Positions 48,618 through 58,784 of a DNA stretch of 64,000 nucleotides are shown one piece after another (position 1 is the stretch's first letter; every line of letters begins with the position of its first letter). The notes under the pieces are model-generated. The model was not told the DNA's origin, did not search any database, and was given only the letters and a program-made list of their open reading frames with translations. Made by a program: the position numbers and the translations under genes. Source of the DNA: Astropecten irregularis (lineage: Eukaryota; Echinodermata; Asteroidea; Paxillosida; Astropectinidae); NCBI GenBank assembly GCA_963971285.1, contig OZ020262.1:6543036-6607035 (forward strand). Direction: 5' to 3'.

Positions 48618-51600
48618 ATGGCGAAAATGATATTCTGCTTTCTTCTCGTCGCATGTCTCGGTAAGTTTGTATTCATTACCCCATAAAATTACCAAAAGCA
48701 GATCACGCTCATTTGAATGTAATCACAGAAACGCAACACGCGAGTGATGTCTGGTAAAAATTAAAGCAAGTTTACAGCTCTTTGCATTGGGATTATACAA
48801 GGCTATTCATATTTGTTTTCTCAAATTACATTGCCTCGTACAAGGCCATCGGTCGCTTTAAACTGTATTTTGCATGCCAGTGTAGCTTTCACGAATACAG
48901 ACAGAGTGTTTGTCAGGTTTTTAGGACATACAGGCCTAGTGTGGGCACCTTGTTTACGGCGACAAATAGATTGGTATCTCGTATGATGTGGACATTTAAA
49001 AACGAATTTCTCAAACTGTTCGTCACTTAAAAGGGATGGCAGGGTTCTCTCAGTTCTCTCTGGTCTCTCTACTCTTTAGACTACAAAAATATTAACAAAT
49101 GTCAGGGGTTATCCTCCGCCCTATGTTGGAGAAAACCAGTCCCTCGCACTGAAACAAGACCGATGGTCTATTCACAGTGTATGTAGGACTATTATAGGGG
49201 TACCTAGTCCACATCAAGGCAGCGATGAATGCCTCCCCCCCCTATGGTGTGGAGAAACCAGTCCCTTACACTGAAACAGGACTGGATGGTCTCTTCACAG
49301 TATAAATATGACTGGAAGGGTATCTAGTCCATAGCAAGGCAGCAATCAATGCCTCCACCTCTATGATGTGGAGAAACCAGTCCCTCACATTGAAACAAGA
49401 CTGATGGTCTCTTCACAGCATAAATATGGTTGGAAGGGGTACCGAGTCCACAGCAAGGCTATTATGGAGTGGAGAAACTAGTCCCTCACACTGAAACAAG
49501 ACTGATGGTCCCCATACAATCAGTTGAAAGGGTTGCCACTTGTTTCACTCCAGGAAGTATACCGATACGAATTCAATAAGACAAGCAAGATAAAGAAAGG
49601 ACATTGAGTTTATGATATTCGCAACAATGACGATTGCCGTGCCATTATTCTTTAGGCTTCGCACCGGGCATGTCACAGATGAATTCAACGACTACTGAGA
49701 CTACAGGAACAGAATCGACGAATGGCACCACGATGGCAGCAACCAGCAGTGGGCTGGAGCCCAACAGCACAACGAGCTATACCAACCACACCGAGCCGCT
49801 GACTTCCATGGCCACGGACAACTCCAGCAGCAACGCCACGCTGGTACCCACCGAGAAGCAGGCCACAAGCCTCCCCGTGACAAGTGCCCCCGTGGCTAGA
49901 AAGTAAGCAACTCATCGTACCCCTCTCCAGAATCTTAAGTCTTATGATTCCAAAATGTAGAGAGAGCGAGGATGGTTTCAAATATTTATAGCTGTAGATT
50001 ACAGAAGCAGGGATTTGAACCCTGGACCATGGGCCCAATTTCATAGAGCTGCTTAGCACACCAAAATTGCTTAGCACAAAAACAGGTTGCTCAATAAAAC
50101 AAACCTCTATTGAAAATTCCATTTGATATTAATGGTCAGCGAACAACAGCCAACGAACAATCACAAGTGATACACAACACGTGGATATTTGGTTGTTAAT
50201 CCTGTTTTTACTAACTTAAGACAGAAATGTCATGCTTAGCGAGTTTTTGTGCTAAGCAGCTCTATGAGATTGGCCCCAGATCTGTAGTACCATACAACAG
50301 CAGACCCCTGTAGCTAATGACGGTAATTTATTAAGACAGGTTGTTTCTCAAAATCTACACAATGAATTCTTCCCAGGTACACAGTGAATGGAACTGATGG
50401 TGTTTGCATACTGATGATGTTCTCTCTTGATATAGACATCCCCTTCAACAACACAGACGGCCAGGTACGTAACACTGTACACATCACCAATCATCAATGC
50501 AAGCAAAGAGACTTGGGTATGTTTGTGGACCTAAGGGCTCCGTAAGGGATACTTGTCCATTATGCTACTTTAAAATTCAAAACTTCTTATTTGTCACGCC
50601 CCTCACAGATGGACACTAACAAGTTTACCTTCCCGGACAACACCGTTGCGTCAGGCAACTGCTCTGACGAAAACAGCCGCTCGTTCGTCTTGACCATCCC
50701 GGACTTCGAGGACTGGTCGCTCCGCTTCGACTTCGATACCGTGGACTCGGAGGAGGACGAGTCTGCGTACGAAATGAGCGCCGTCTACTTCAGGTGGAAG
50801 TACGAGGAGCCGTTCTTCGATAGTGCGCAGCTGATGAGTATGTCTAGATTCCCTCCTCTGTAGCTTTCGCGTCAGGGCTGGGCTCACCCAGAGGGGAAGA
50901 ACGGGGGTATCCTTCTATTTGATAATAGACCGTTTGGATAAAAACGGAGTCAAACTTAATAAAACTATGTCCAAATCTAAGAGTTCATTTAGAAATAGTG
51001 CCGAGATATCAATGATGAGGTTCAGTGAGAAATATCGTCTGAGTAATCTCAATGGGCTTCATTGGAGCTGTCTTGTTTCTAAGAGTTTCCTTTCCTTTGC
51101 CGAAATCTTTCTAGATCAGACCGATGAAGCAATGACGAAGGACCGAGAGGTACTGAACGTCCAGGCTGAGACCGGCATGACGTTCCAGTGCAGTAAGCGA
51201 GAGATACTGGTGCAATCAGTTGTCATGAACTTGAAGAACTTGAAGTACCAGCCTTTTGCGGAAGAGTCGGAAGAGAAGGGCGACTTTGGAGAAGGTAACA
51301 GCATTTTCTGATCGCCGCTGCTGCTGCTAGCGTCCTCTGCCCTTCCAACCCTTGTCTTGGCCCCTAGCCCTACCTGTACACATGCTCCTGTATCTGCTCC
51401 ATCCATTTCCCTACTTCCACCTTTGTAGCTGTACCTGTCAATCCCACTGGCCCATAAGGTTGGAAGTTTCTTCCTCCAGTCAGCCCTGTCCACGGCTACA
51501 ACTTTGGCTTCCCTCCAAGAATTCCATCCTAGGCCCTTTCTTTCCTTATCACATGCCCAAATCCACTTCCATCTTCTCAATCTAACTTCATCGCCTCAGA

Positions 51601-52099
51601 AGAGTATCTGCTACTACCCATGACTTTTCACCCTGCACTTGCTCCTGAGTCAGGTCCAGGATCTGTTACAATGTTCTAACTCTTGCTCCAGCCTCGGTGC
51701 CCCGTTGCTCCGGTGCCCCGGTGCCACTGCCCTTGCCCTTGCCATTGCCCTTGCCCTTGCCCGTGCCCTTGCCCTTGCCCTTGCCCTTGCCATTGCCCTT
51801 GCCCTTGCCCCCGCCCCACCTGCCCCTACCCCTGCCCCCGCCCTGCCCCTGCTGCTTACAAACATCCCTCCATTTCTCTACTCATGTCGATGTTAATTTT
51901 TGTTCTGACAGCACAATTATGTGCCGAGGATGTTCCGACAAACAGCCCACCGGGCACCACCCAAGCATCGACGGACAAGACCGGTATGATTGTCGGCATC
52001 ATCATCGGGGTCCTGGCAGCAGTCATTCTCATCCTAGGAGGGGTCTACTTCCTCATGAGACACAAGCACAAGCGAGAGTCGTATAAAAGTTTGGATTAA
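48618..52099 (+). CDS. LAMP-family protein B
   Basis: Six exons: 48618-48660, 49656-49902, 50377-50464, 50609-50837, 51115-51294, 51912-52099 (TAA); the joined frame gives 324 residues. Exon 1 is the signal peptide (MAKMIFCFLLVACLG). Exon 2 is a Thr/Ser/Asn-rich mucin-like stretch of about 80 residues. Exons 3-5 encode the LAMP luminal domain: KYTVNGTDGVCILMMF, then GNCSDEN, the FRWKYEEPFF motif shared with copy C, FQCSKR, and YQPFAEESEEKGDFGEG. The fourth cysteine is in AQLCAED, followed by a Pro/Thr hinge, a membrane helix (MIVGIIIGVLAAVILILGGV) and the tail RHKHKRESYKSLD. The tail motif is YKSL plus one residue, close to the classic GYXX-hydrophobic end but with Ser instead of Gly. It lies head to tail with A and C. 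Expected place is the limiting membrane of lysosomes or late endosomes; function beyond that is not readable. Confidence 0.92.
49124..49540. repeat. Diverged tandem repeat, unit 100-125 bases, four copies, LAMP B intron 1
   Basis: GGAGAAACCAGTCCCT recurs near 49127, 49251, 49370 and 49471, followed each time by CACTGAAACAAGACTGATGG or a close variant and by TAGTCCACAGCAAGGC. Confidence 0.85.
50031..50277. mobile_element. MITE family 2, copy 2, in LAMP B intron
   Basis: Ends GGGCCCAATTTCATAGAGCT and GCTCTATGAGATTGGCCCC are inverted repeats; inner GCTTAGCACA pairs with TGTGCTAAGC. The middle matches the copy at 6931. The sequence just before it (AGGGATTTGAACCCTGG) looks like a tRNA-derived SINE piece. 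Confidence 0.8.
51699..51850. repeat. CCCTTG hexamer microsatellite in LAMP B intron
   Basis: About 20 imperfect CCCTTG/CCCCTG units lie just before the last LAMP B exon. Pro/Leu- and Cys-rich frames here are produced by the repeat. Confidence 0.9.
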
Positions 52100-52153
52100 A
52101 ACTGAAAAACGGGGAGGAAATTGCATACATGAGAAATCATTTCAGCTGAGTGT

Positions 52154-52291
52154 TAGGTCGTGTCCCAATCCTCTGGATGCGACCGCAAATAACACACAAG
52201 TCTATGGAAATGGCTGCAGACACTGGATGGTGGCTGCCATAGGTATGTGCGTAATTTGCTGCTGCAGCCAGAGAATTGGGACATGGCCTTA
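52154..52291. mobile_element. Palindromic MITE in the 3' region of LAMP B
   Basis: TAGGTCGTGTCCCAATCCTCTGG on the left pairs with CAGAGAATTGGGACATGGCC on the right. It starts 55 bases after the stop codon. Confidence 0.6.
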
Positions 52292-52295
52292 TATT

Positions 52296-52301
52296 AATAA
52301 A
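52296..52301 (+). terminator. Possible poly(A) signal of LAMP copy B
   Basis: AATAAA occurs about 200 bases after the copy B stop, just beyond a MITE-like palindrome (52154-52291) that would then be part of the 3'UTR. Confidence 0.4.
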
Positions 52302-52311
52302 AACCGAGGAT

Positions 52312-52520
52312 GGGTACTTAGGGAGACATTCTCATATGGTCGTGCACAGACTTTACTTACCTATTCCTAAACAATACATCCTCAAAACCAATGAACTTGA
52401 AATTGACAAATATGTCTTTAAAAGGTAGCTGATACATTAGGGAGACATCGAAAAGTCTCCTTAAGTCCCGATGTCTCCGAAATGTTCACTTTCAGACGCT
52501 AACAAGTCTCCCTAATACCC
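52312..52520. mobile_element. Small MITE with GGGTACTTAGGGAGAC ends
   Basis: GGGTACTTAGGGAGAC at the left matches GTCTCCCTAATACCC at the right in inverted form; an inner TTAGGGAGACATCG and GATGTCTCC add a second inverted pair. Confidence 0.5.
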
Positions 52521-54530
52521 TACTTGTAATTATATACTTTTAGACCCTGAAGGGGAAACAATATTGTTATTGACATTAACACAGGGAAACAGAGGATAGT
52601 GTTAACGTCAGTTAATTAAGAATGATACCTTTTCGTATAAGGATAACATTGTCAAGATACGGTACTATAGCTTAAGACAGACAAATTACTACTTGAAGCT
52701 TCTGTGATTTTAAAGATCTTTCACTGAAATCTTTTTTTTTTACCGTATATTGCGGAATGAACTTATTATAATAGATTCCATACTGCTAACAATTCAGAGG
52801 TGAGTTAATATTCGTTTGGCAAATCCTACATCTAACTGGCGGCATGACGAAAAAAAAAACGAAATAAAAATGCAAATGAATTTATCGTAAACAGAGAATT
52901 GATATCTTATGTTTGTAGCCTTATCAGTATGTGTGTAAATATTTCTCTGAGATGAAGCATTGTATGGCAATATGGAGTTTGTACTTTGGAAACAATGTAA
53001 TTTTCAAGCTATGCTGTACTCCAAGCGCCATATAGCCAACTAAACAAAATAAATAGGTAAAGAAATAGAGAAATAGATAAGATGATCCTATCGGTTTTGA
53101 ACAGTTAAATTTGTTAAGGGTCCCTAACATTATACCAGTGACATTTGGTTTATATCAATTTAACTCTTCAGAGTTTGATTACAATGACCATTTTTTGCTT
53201 TGGTGCCACAAAATTTGTTAAAAACACGACAAATCCCAAATCCTCAAGTTTAATTTTATTAAACTAAATCTGTTCTGAAAAGGACCCTTTCCTAGTGCTG
53301 TTTAACAATTTGGTCCTATTCCTCTGTTAGTTTTAATTCTAAACTAACCCTGAGGCCTCAGTAGGAATTGTACAATGGTATTATCTTTTATATTTAATTT
53401 CAGATCTGAAATTACCATCGCTTGGTAATCGTTTTGATGCTTGTCATTGTCATTCCGATTGATTCTTAACCACTGCAGCAATGGCGACAACATCCTGTTT
53501 TTATTTTAAAGAGAGAAAACTGGCTACTTTAGTACTTGTATTTAATTTCAATAACAAGAGATTGACAGTAATGCTGGTGCTAAAATTTACTGAAAGATTG
53601 TTATCTAGAATTGTGTGTATTACCCAGTCGGTTAGAATGTACTGCATATGTATAAAGCCAATAGTTATTTTACACTGCGGAACAGGATCAAAGTACACGC
53701 TGGTTAATCGAACTTCAAGTGGGCACTGGTACCCGGCGCATCATCGGTTGATGTTTGTGCTGTTCACGTTGGTGGTGCCGTGGACCAGTTATGTGAGGAA
53801 ATGTAATGTGAAATAAACAAATAACAACACAGTTTGCCTTAGTACTACATAATTGTCGTATGTTTTTGCATGGACTGCCATTATACCCATCAACTAAAGG
53901 ACACATTTCGCTTTTGATAACGTGTTATTTATAGCGTAATGGCGGCATCCTATCGACGCCATTTTGGAGGTCATATCCAAAATTTCAAAATATAACCAAC
54001 GTTTGCTAAACATGCTCACAATTTGCAATCTTGAATCTGTAAAATTTTATTTCATACCAAAAATTTGATTGCAATTTACCTGACGATAGAGGGCAGCATA
54101 TAGGAAATAGATATTATTTTCAGTATGTGCGCCATTTTGTGCTCTTAGAATCATCCATGAAAATGTATACAAAATTGAAAACTTGCCAAAGCTACAGAAG
54201 AGGACCTCTGTTGTCATTGTATATAAGCACACACATTAAAAGTTTGTGTGGCATGACAAACAGATTACACTCATCTTAGCTAATTTATTTACAACGAAGA
54301 TTTTATCGATCATCGCTCAAAGTCCGGGAAAAGGTTGAGCTTGTTTGGCCTCTAGAACACGAACACACTGCTCTAATGTAATGCTCTAGTTGCACACGGA
54401 ACCTTTTGTTTTTGTTTCATTTTACATGACTTGCCAAATAACCTATATCATACTTTATAGTACTTGAATCTCCCACGGTTATATGTTGTATGCAGATCTA
54501 TTACATGCTGCCCTATGACCAAAATCCAAA
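52521..54530. other. Spacer between LAMP B and LAMP C
   Basis: AT-rich, no gene recognised. The 111-residue frame at 53481-53816 starts in a plausible place but has no family similarity, so I leave it unannotated. Confidence 0.4.
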
Positions 54531-57484
54531 ATGGTGGAAAGATTTTACCTTCTGCTCCTGATTGCCAGTGTAGGTTCGTGACTAATAATATTGTTCGTTT
54601 TCTTTAGTATTATAATGATAACCATTTTGAGTATTCTGTTCCAAATTAATGACAGTATTTTGAAAATTTTGGATAAATTTGTAATGTTAATGTCAGTTGT
54701 TAATGTCAACTACTGTTAAGGCTTTGGCTTCAGACTTCGTTTTCATGTATAGACCCCTGGACTTAGCCAAGACAGCCAAGGGTGTCAATCTATTGGCCTA
54801 AGCCTGGTACTGAAAGGCTAGCCAAGCCGTAGCTGTGATTTCGAAAAGGCGAATAGTTTTGGATATAAGAATGGAGCTTCGTTAACGTGTTGCTAATTCT
54901 ACTGCACTGAGCCTAGCGACGGGTCAGCCCCGTCCTGATTACATTTTCTTTCTCTAGGTCATTTAGCCAAAACAACCGCGGACACAACAGCTCCAGTTGC
55001 GACAGTCGGATTGGCCACGACAGTTAACGACATGACTACCAATGTCACCACACAAGAATCAATCACATCGACCGGTACGGTGGCCCCTACAACACATGGC
55101 GCTGCTCCCATCATCCCAAGGTAGGGAAACATAACCCCACGCAGTTGATCTGATACCAAAAATGTATCGGATACAATCGCATGGTTTAATCGAAATTTGT
55201 GTCTAGACGAGACGAGACAATCCGACACATCACATGTCGACACATCACAAGTCGAGAAATGACGAGATTAGGCGAGACATCTCCAATCTCGTCTTTGAAA
55301 TCTGGCTTTTTTCACTATTCATCTTTACAAGTTTGAAGCTTGAACTACGTTTTGTACTGTATTTTTGTCTATAGGTACGTTGTGCTGAACTCTGATGGAG
55401 AAACGTGCATGTTGCTGCAGTTTACTTTCAATGTGTCAATCAACTATACAACAAAGACAGGACAGGTAATATTCAATCTGGTTTGAATTTCCTAATTAGT
55501 CATTATTACATCGCTGAGAACCTCTGGTTGTAAGAAGTTTCAATAGCAAATTGGAGGACTATATGGAACACATTGAACGATGTAGGCTACAGAGACACTA
55601 ACTAGGATCGTCCCGACGTGGAGGAATGACTATGGTCGATTTCACGAAGCCCTACGATCGATCGTAACTCGAGTTACGAAGGATAATCCATCGTATGGGG
55701 ATTATCCTATAGGACTGCACTGCATCGCAAGTCCTAAGATTGATAGTAAGTTACGATGAGTTTGGTGAAATCGGTCCCTGTGGGCATAATTGTGGTTTCC
55801 ACAGGAGAAGACGACCGTAGTTGCATATCCCCAGCTTGGCGAGGGACAACCACAGGGCAACTGCACCGGTGACTTCAGGCAGTTCCTTCTCACCTTCAAG
55901 CAGTACCCAAACTGGCAAATCGGACTGGACTTTGCCAAATTCGTCACGCCGCTGAGACCGGGGGTCGTCATGTTCATAGTGACCAAGCCGGTGTTCAGGT
56001 GGAAATACCAAGAGCCGTTCTTCCCGGGTGATATTCCCGATGCAGGTGGGTAAGTGGTGGCTGGGGTGTAACTAAGCCCTCAAGCAACGTCCTGACATTA
56101 CCTTACAGTTCACTTTACCACTGTCATGGCGTCTTTTGGCTGTAAAATACCACGCAAAGCAGACCGTGATATTTATCGTTTCAGACCAGTGACTTGCCAA
56201 GGTAGGGCAAGCAAAATGACTCTTCCAGCATCCTCCGTGCACAAAATCACCCAGAAATCGGAATACGTTCAAGAAACCTATCATTAACAAGTTGGTAACC
56301 TTCCTTGGTTGGATATTTAATACTATTATCGGCAGCAAAACTTTGTGGCACAGTACAATCAGGGTTCAAATGAAAGAGACAAGAACTTCAAATTAAATTG
56401 AATTTGACTCTTTAAAGACTCTACAGAGATGTGGAGTTCTGTACACGTTGACAATCATCTTAAAGTTAATGGTTAACAGCCTTACAACCGTCTAACCAGC
56501 ATTGTGTTTCTCCCAAGGTAAAACCGATGAAGCCGCTTTCGACTTGAACAAACTGGATATACAGGCGGCGGCCGGACATACCTTTAAATGTGACAACCGG
56601 TCGGTGACCAATCCACCAGCCAATTTCACTCTCATGAACATCATGTTACAGCCGTACGCCCAGGAGTCCGAAGACAAGGGCGATTTCGGCATCGGTAAGT
56701 GGCTGGTCTTGGACCGCTCATTTCAACAGCTTTATCAGGTTTATGAGAGGAATACCCTCAGAGAACAGAACAGGAAATCGATTGAGGCTATTACAACAGA
56801 ATGTAGGATTCTTTAACTGTTTAGCGTCAGTATGTCAGCCCGAGCATGTGTTCCGTAGGTCTGGGGTTCGAATCCTGAATATTTGTTATTCCTTCTTTTC
56901 TCAACTGGAATCATTTGACAGAATTGCGTACAGTGGTTTAATCTGGCATCGAAGAGTCAGTGGTTAGCCACCAGAATCATGTTCAGATGTAACCGAGGTG
57001 TGTTTATCAAGGAAGAATGTTTGCTGAGCACTACCGGGCTGCGCTAGTTCAATAATCAGAACAGGAAAATAACAAATACTGGGTATTAGAATATCACATT
57101 ATTCTGGGTATCCTTGCCGGTTACCAGTTACCTCGCTGGTTACCATGCAGTCACCTGTATACTTGAAACTAGGATATTTCACAAATTTCGTGTTGGCATG
57201 TCATATCTGCCTTCACAATTATCTTGGGATTAAGAATTATCATTATTTTATTACCTTTTGTTTCCTTTCTTTACTCTTCACAAAATGCAGTCGAAGAGTG
57301 TACGAGGACCTCACCGACGTTTCCTCCTCCCCAGCTGCCGACCACGGGGGCGCCCTCCATCGGCACCGGAGGGGTCATTGCCATAGTGGTCGGAGTTCTT
57401 GCCGTGGTGGCTGTGGGTCTTGCATTCGCCGGTACCATCTGGTGCAGACGCCGGGAGAGGGCAGGCTACAGCGGTCTGACGTAA
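54531..57484 (+). CDS. LAMP-family protein C
   Basis: Six exons: 54531-54573, 54958-55120, 55375-55465, 55805-56045, 56518-56694, 57291-57484 (TAA); the joined frame gives 302 residues. Exon 1 (MVERFYLLLLIASVG) is the signal peptide. The mucin-like exon is short, about 54 residues, so this is the least mucin-like copy. The LAMP domain has RYVVLNSDGETCMLLQF, GNCTGDF, the motif FRWKYQEPFF shared with copy B, FKCDNRS, LQPYAQESEDKGDFGIG and the fourth cysteine in EECTR. A Pro-rich hinge, one helix (GVIAIVVGVLAVVAVGLAFAG) and tail RRRERAGYSGLT follow. GYSGL is a textbook lysosomal GYXX-hydrophobic signal at the usual distance from the membrane. Exon phases (1, 2, 0, 1, 1) equal those of copy B exactly, so the two are recent or well-conserved duplicates. 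A MITE ends 26 bases before exon 4. Confidence 0.92.
55634..55778. mobile_element. MITE family 1, copy 7, in LAMP C intron
   Basis: A well-preserved copy: GGTCGATTTCACGAAGCCCT and CGATCGATCGTAACTCGAGT on the left, GTAAGTTACGATGAGTTTGG and TGAAATCGGTCC on the right. It ends 26 bases before exon 4 of LAMP C, so it probably holds the branch-point region of that intron. Confidence 0.8.
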
Positions 57485-57885
57485 TCATGACGAGTCTCAA
57501 ACGAAGGATTGTAGGTTCTCGAATGACACGCGTGTGACCTCTGAACTTATGCTAGGCTGGAGTGTCTGGCGCCACCTAGCGATGACAGCCTACATTCAAA
57601 ATACAAAAACTTATGTTAATTATTCATAATTATAAACATAGTTATTTAATCCTCCCAATCACATGCGAGAGAAGGTGTGGAAGCAAGAAACAAAAACGCT
57701 TACATATGCATGTATTTTATCATGAACAAAATAATGAAATGCAATTTCAAAATTCTTGAAAATCTTAAAGATAGATCGGTATTATCATTGTCTCCTCGAT
57801 GGCCCCGTACGTCATCTTTGAGTTACAACTTCGAAGAAAAATTCATTGAAGAGATGTTTTGATAACGAAGTAAATTCACATTCTC

Positions 57886-57891
57886 AATAAA
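57886..57891 (+). terminator. Possible poly(A) signal of LAMP copy C
   Basis: AATAAA lies about 400 bases after the copy C stop codon, followed by a T-rich stretch. Confidence 0.4.
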
Positions 57892-58424
57892 TTGGAATCT
57901 TTTTGTATATTTCAGATTGCTGGGATGATATTACACGATTGTCATTTATTTGACTTTGTGTTCATAACTTATCCATGATACCATTATGGTATACTTAAAA
58001 GACAACATCAATATACCCCAATCGAAGATTTAATCTCCCGTTCGAGATAAAAATCCTTCATCCATTTCAGATTCTTAAAGAATAAAGACCCCAATATAGA
58101 TATATTGTTTTCATATTTTATGTTGTACAATGAACGCACACAGAAAAACTCGCAGATCCAAACTGTTCTGAATTTACTCGATCGATCCATTTCAACCATC
58201 TAACCCTGTATGACCACCGCCCACTAGTGGCAGTATACTTAGTAGTTGGTTTTGTTGAAAGCCGTGCACAAACATGTATCATGCGAGCATACCAATTATG
58301 TCAAAAATAAATAACATTTCGCAATGTGTCTTTGAAATTAAATTTGACCCAATGTACATTACACTATGCAAAAATACGTAACCGCACTTCGGCTCTGTCT
58401 GGCTCCAAGCAAGTATGGGCCGGT
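57892..58424. other. Spacer between LAMP C and LAMP D
   Basis: AT-rich spacer with no gene or repeat recognised, leading into the E-box-bearing upstream region of copy D. Confidence 0.4.
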
Positions 58425-58434
58425 GTCACATGAC
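58425..58434 (+). promoter_or_regulatory. CLEAR/M-box site upstream of LAMP copy D
   Basis: GTCACATGAC equals the CLEAR consensus except for A in place of G at the centre, a form accepted by MiT-family factors. It is about 350 bases before the copy D start. A second E-box, TCACATGTGA, lies at 58668-58677, 108 bases before the start. Confidence 0.4.
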
Positions 58435-58784
58435 TTCAGCACGCGGACAATTACAGTGACGGGATTTCCCACGATCCAGTAACAATTTATTTCTGATGCA
58501 ACCAAACGTCACAACGAACGCAGCGAGAGGCCAGCGAGCGACTGGTAAGCGAGTCTAGGCAAGCACAAAATACACGACAGTAATAATATCGTTTTATCGG
58601 CTGGATTTACGTATAGCGGACTGGTATTGGCAAACATTGCGCAAAAAACCCTCGACCTTAGCAAACTTCACATGTGACTCGAGTTGCAGTCATCAGTCGA
58701 TCAGAGTCCACTTTAGGAGAACGTACTGCATTTATTTCACTCCACAGTTTTTCTGTGTCTGCAATACGAGCATAATACTGCGAG

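Noticed and set aside
51650-52099. Proline/leucine- and Ala/Arg-rich frames over 51650-51900
   Set aside because: Produced by a CCCTTG hexamer array; only the part from 51912 is a real LAMP B exon.
53481-53816. 111-codon plus-strand frame between LAMP B and C
   Set aside because: No signal peptide, domain or splice context that ties it to the LAMP genes; chance frame in AT-rich spacer is more likely.
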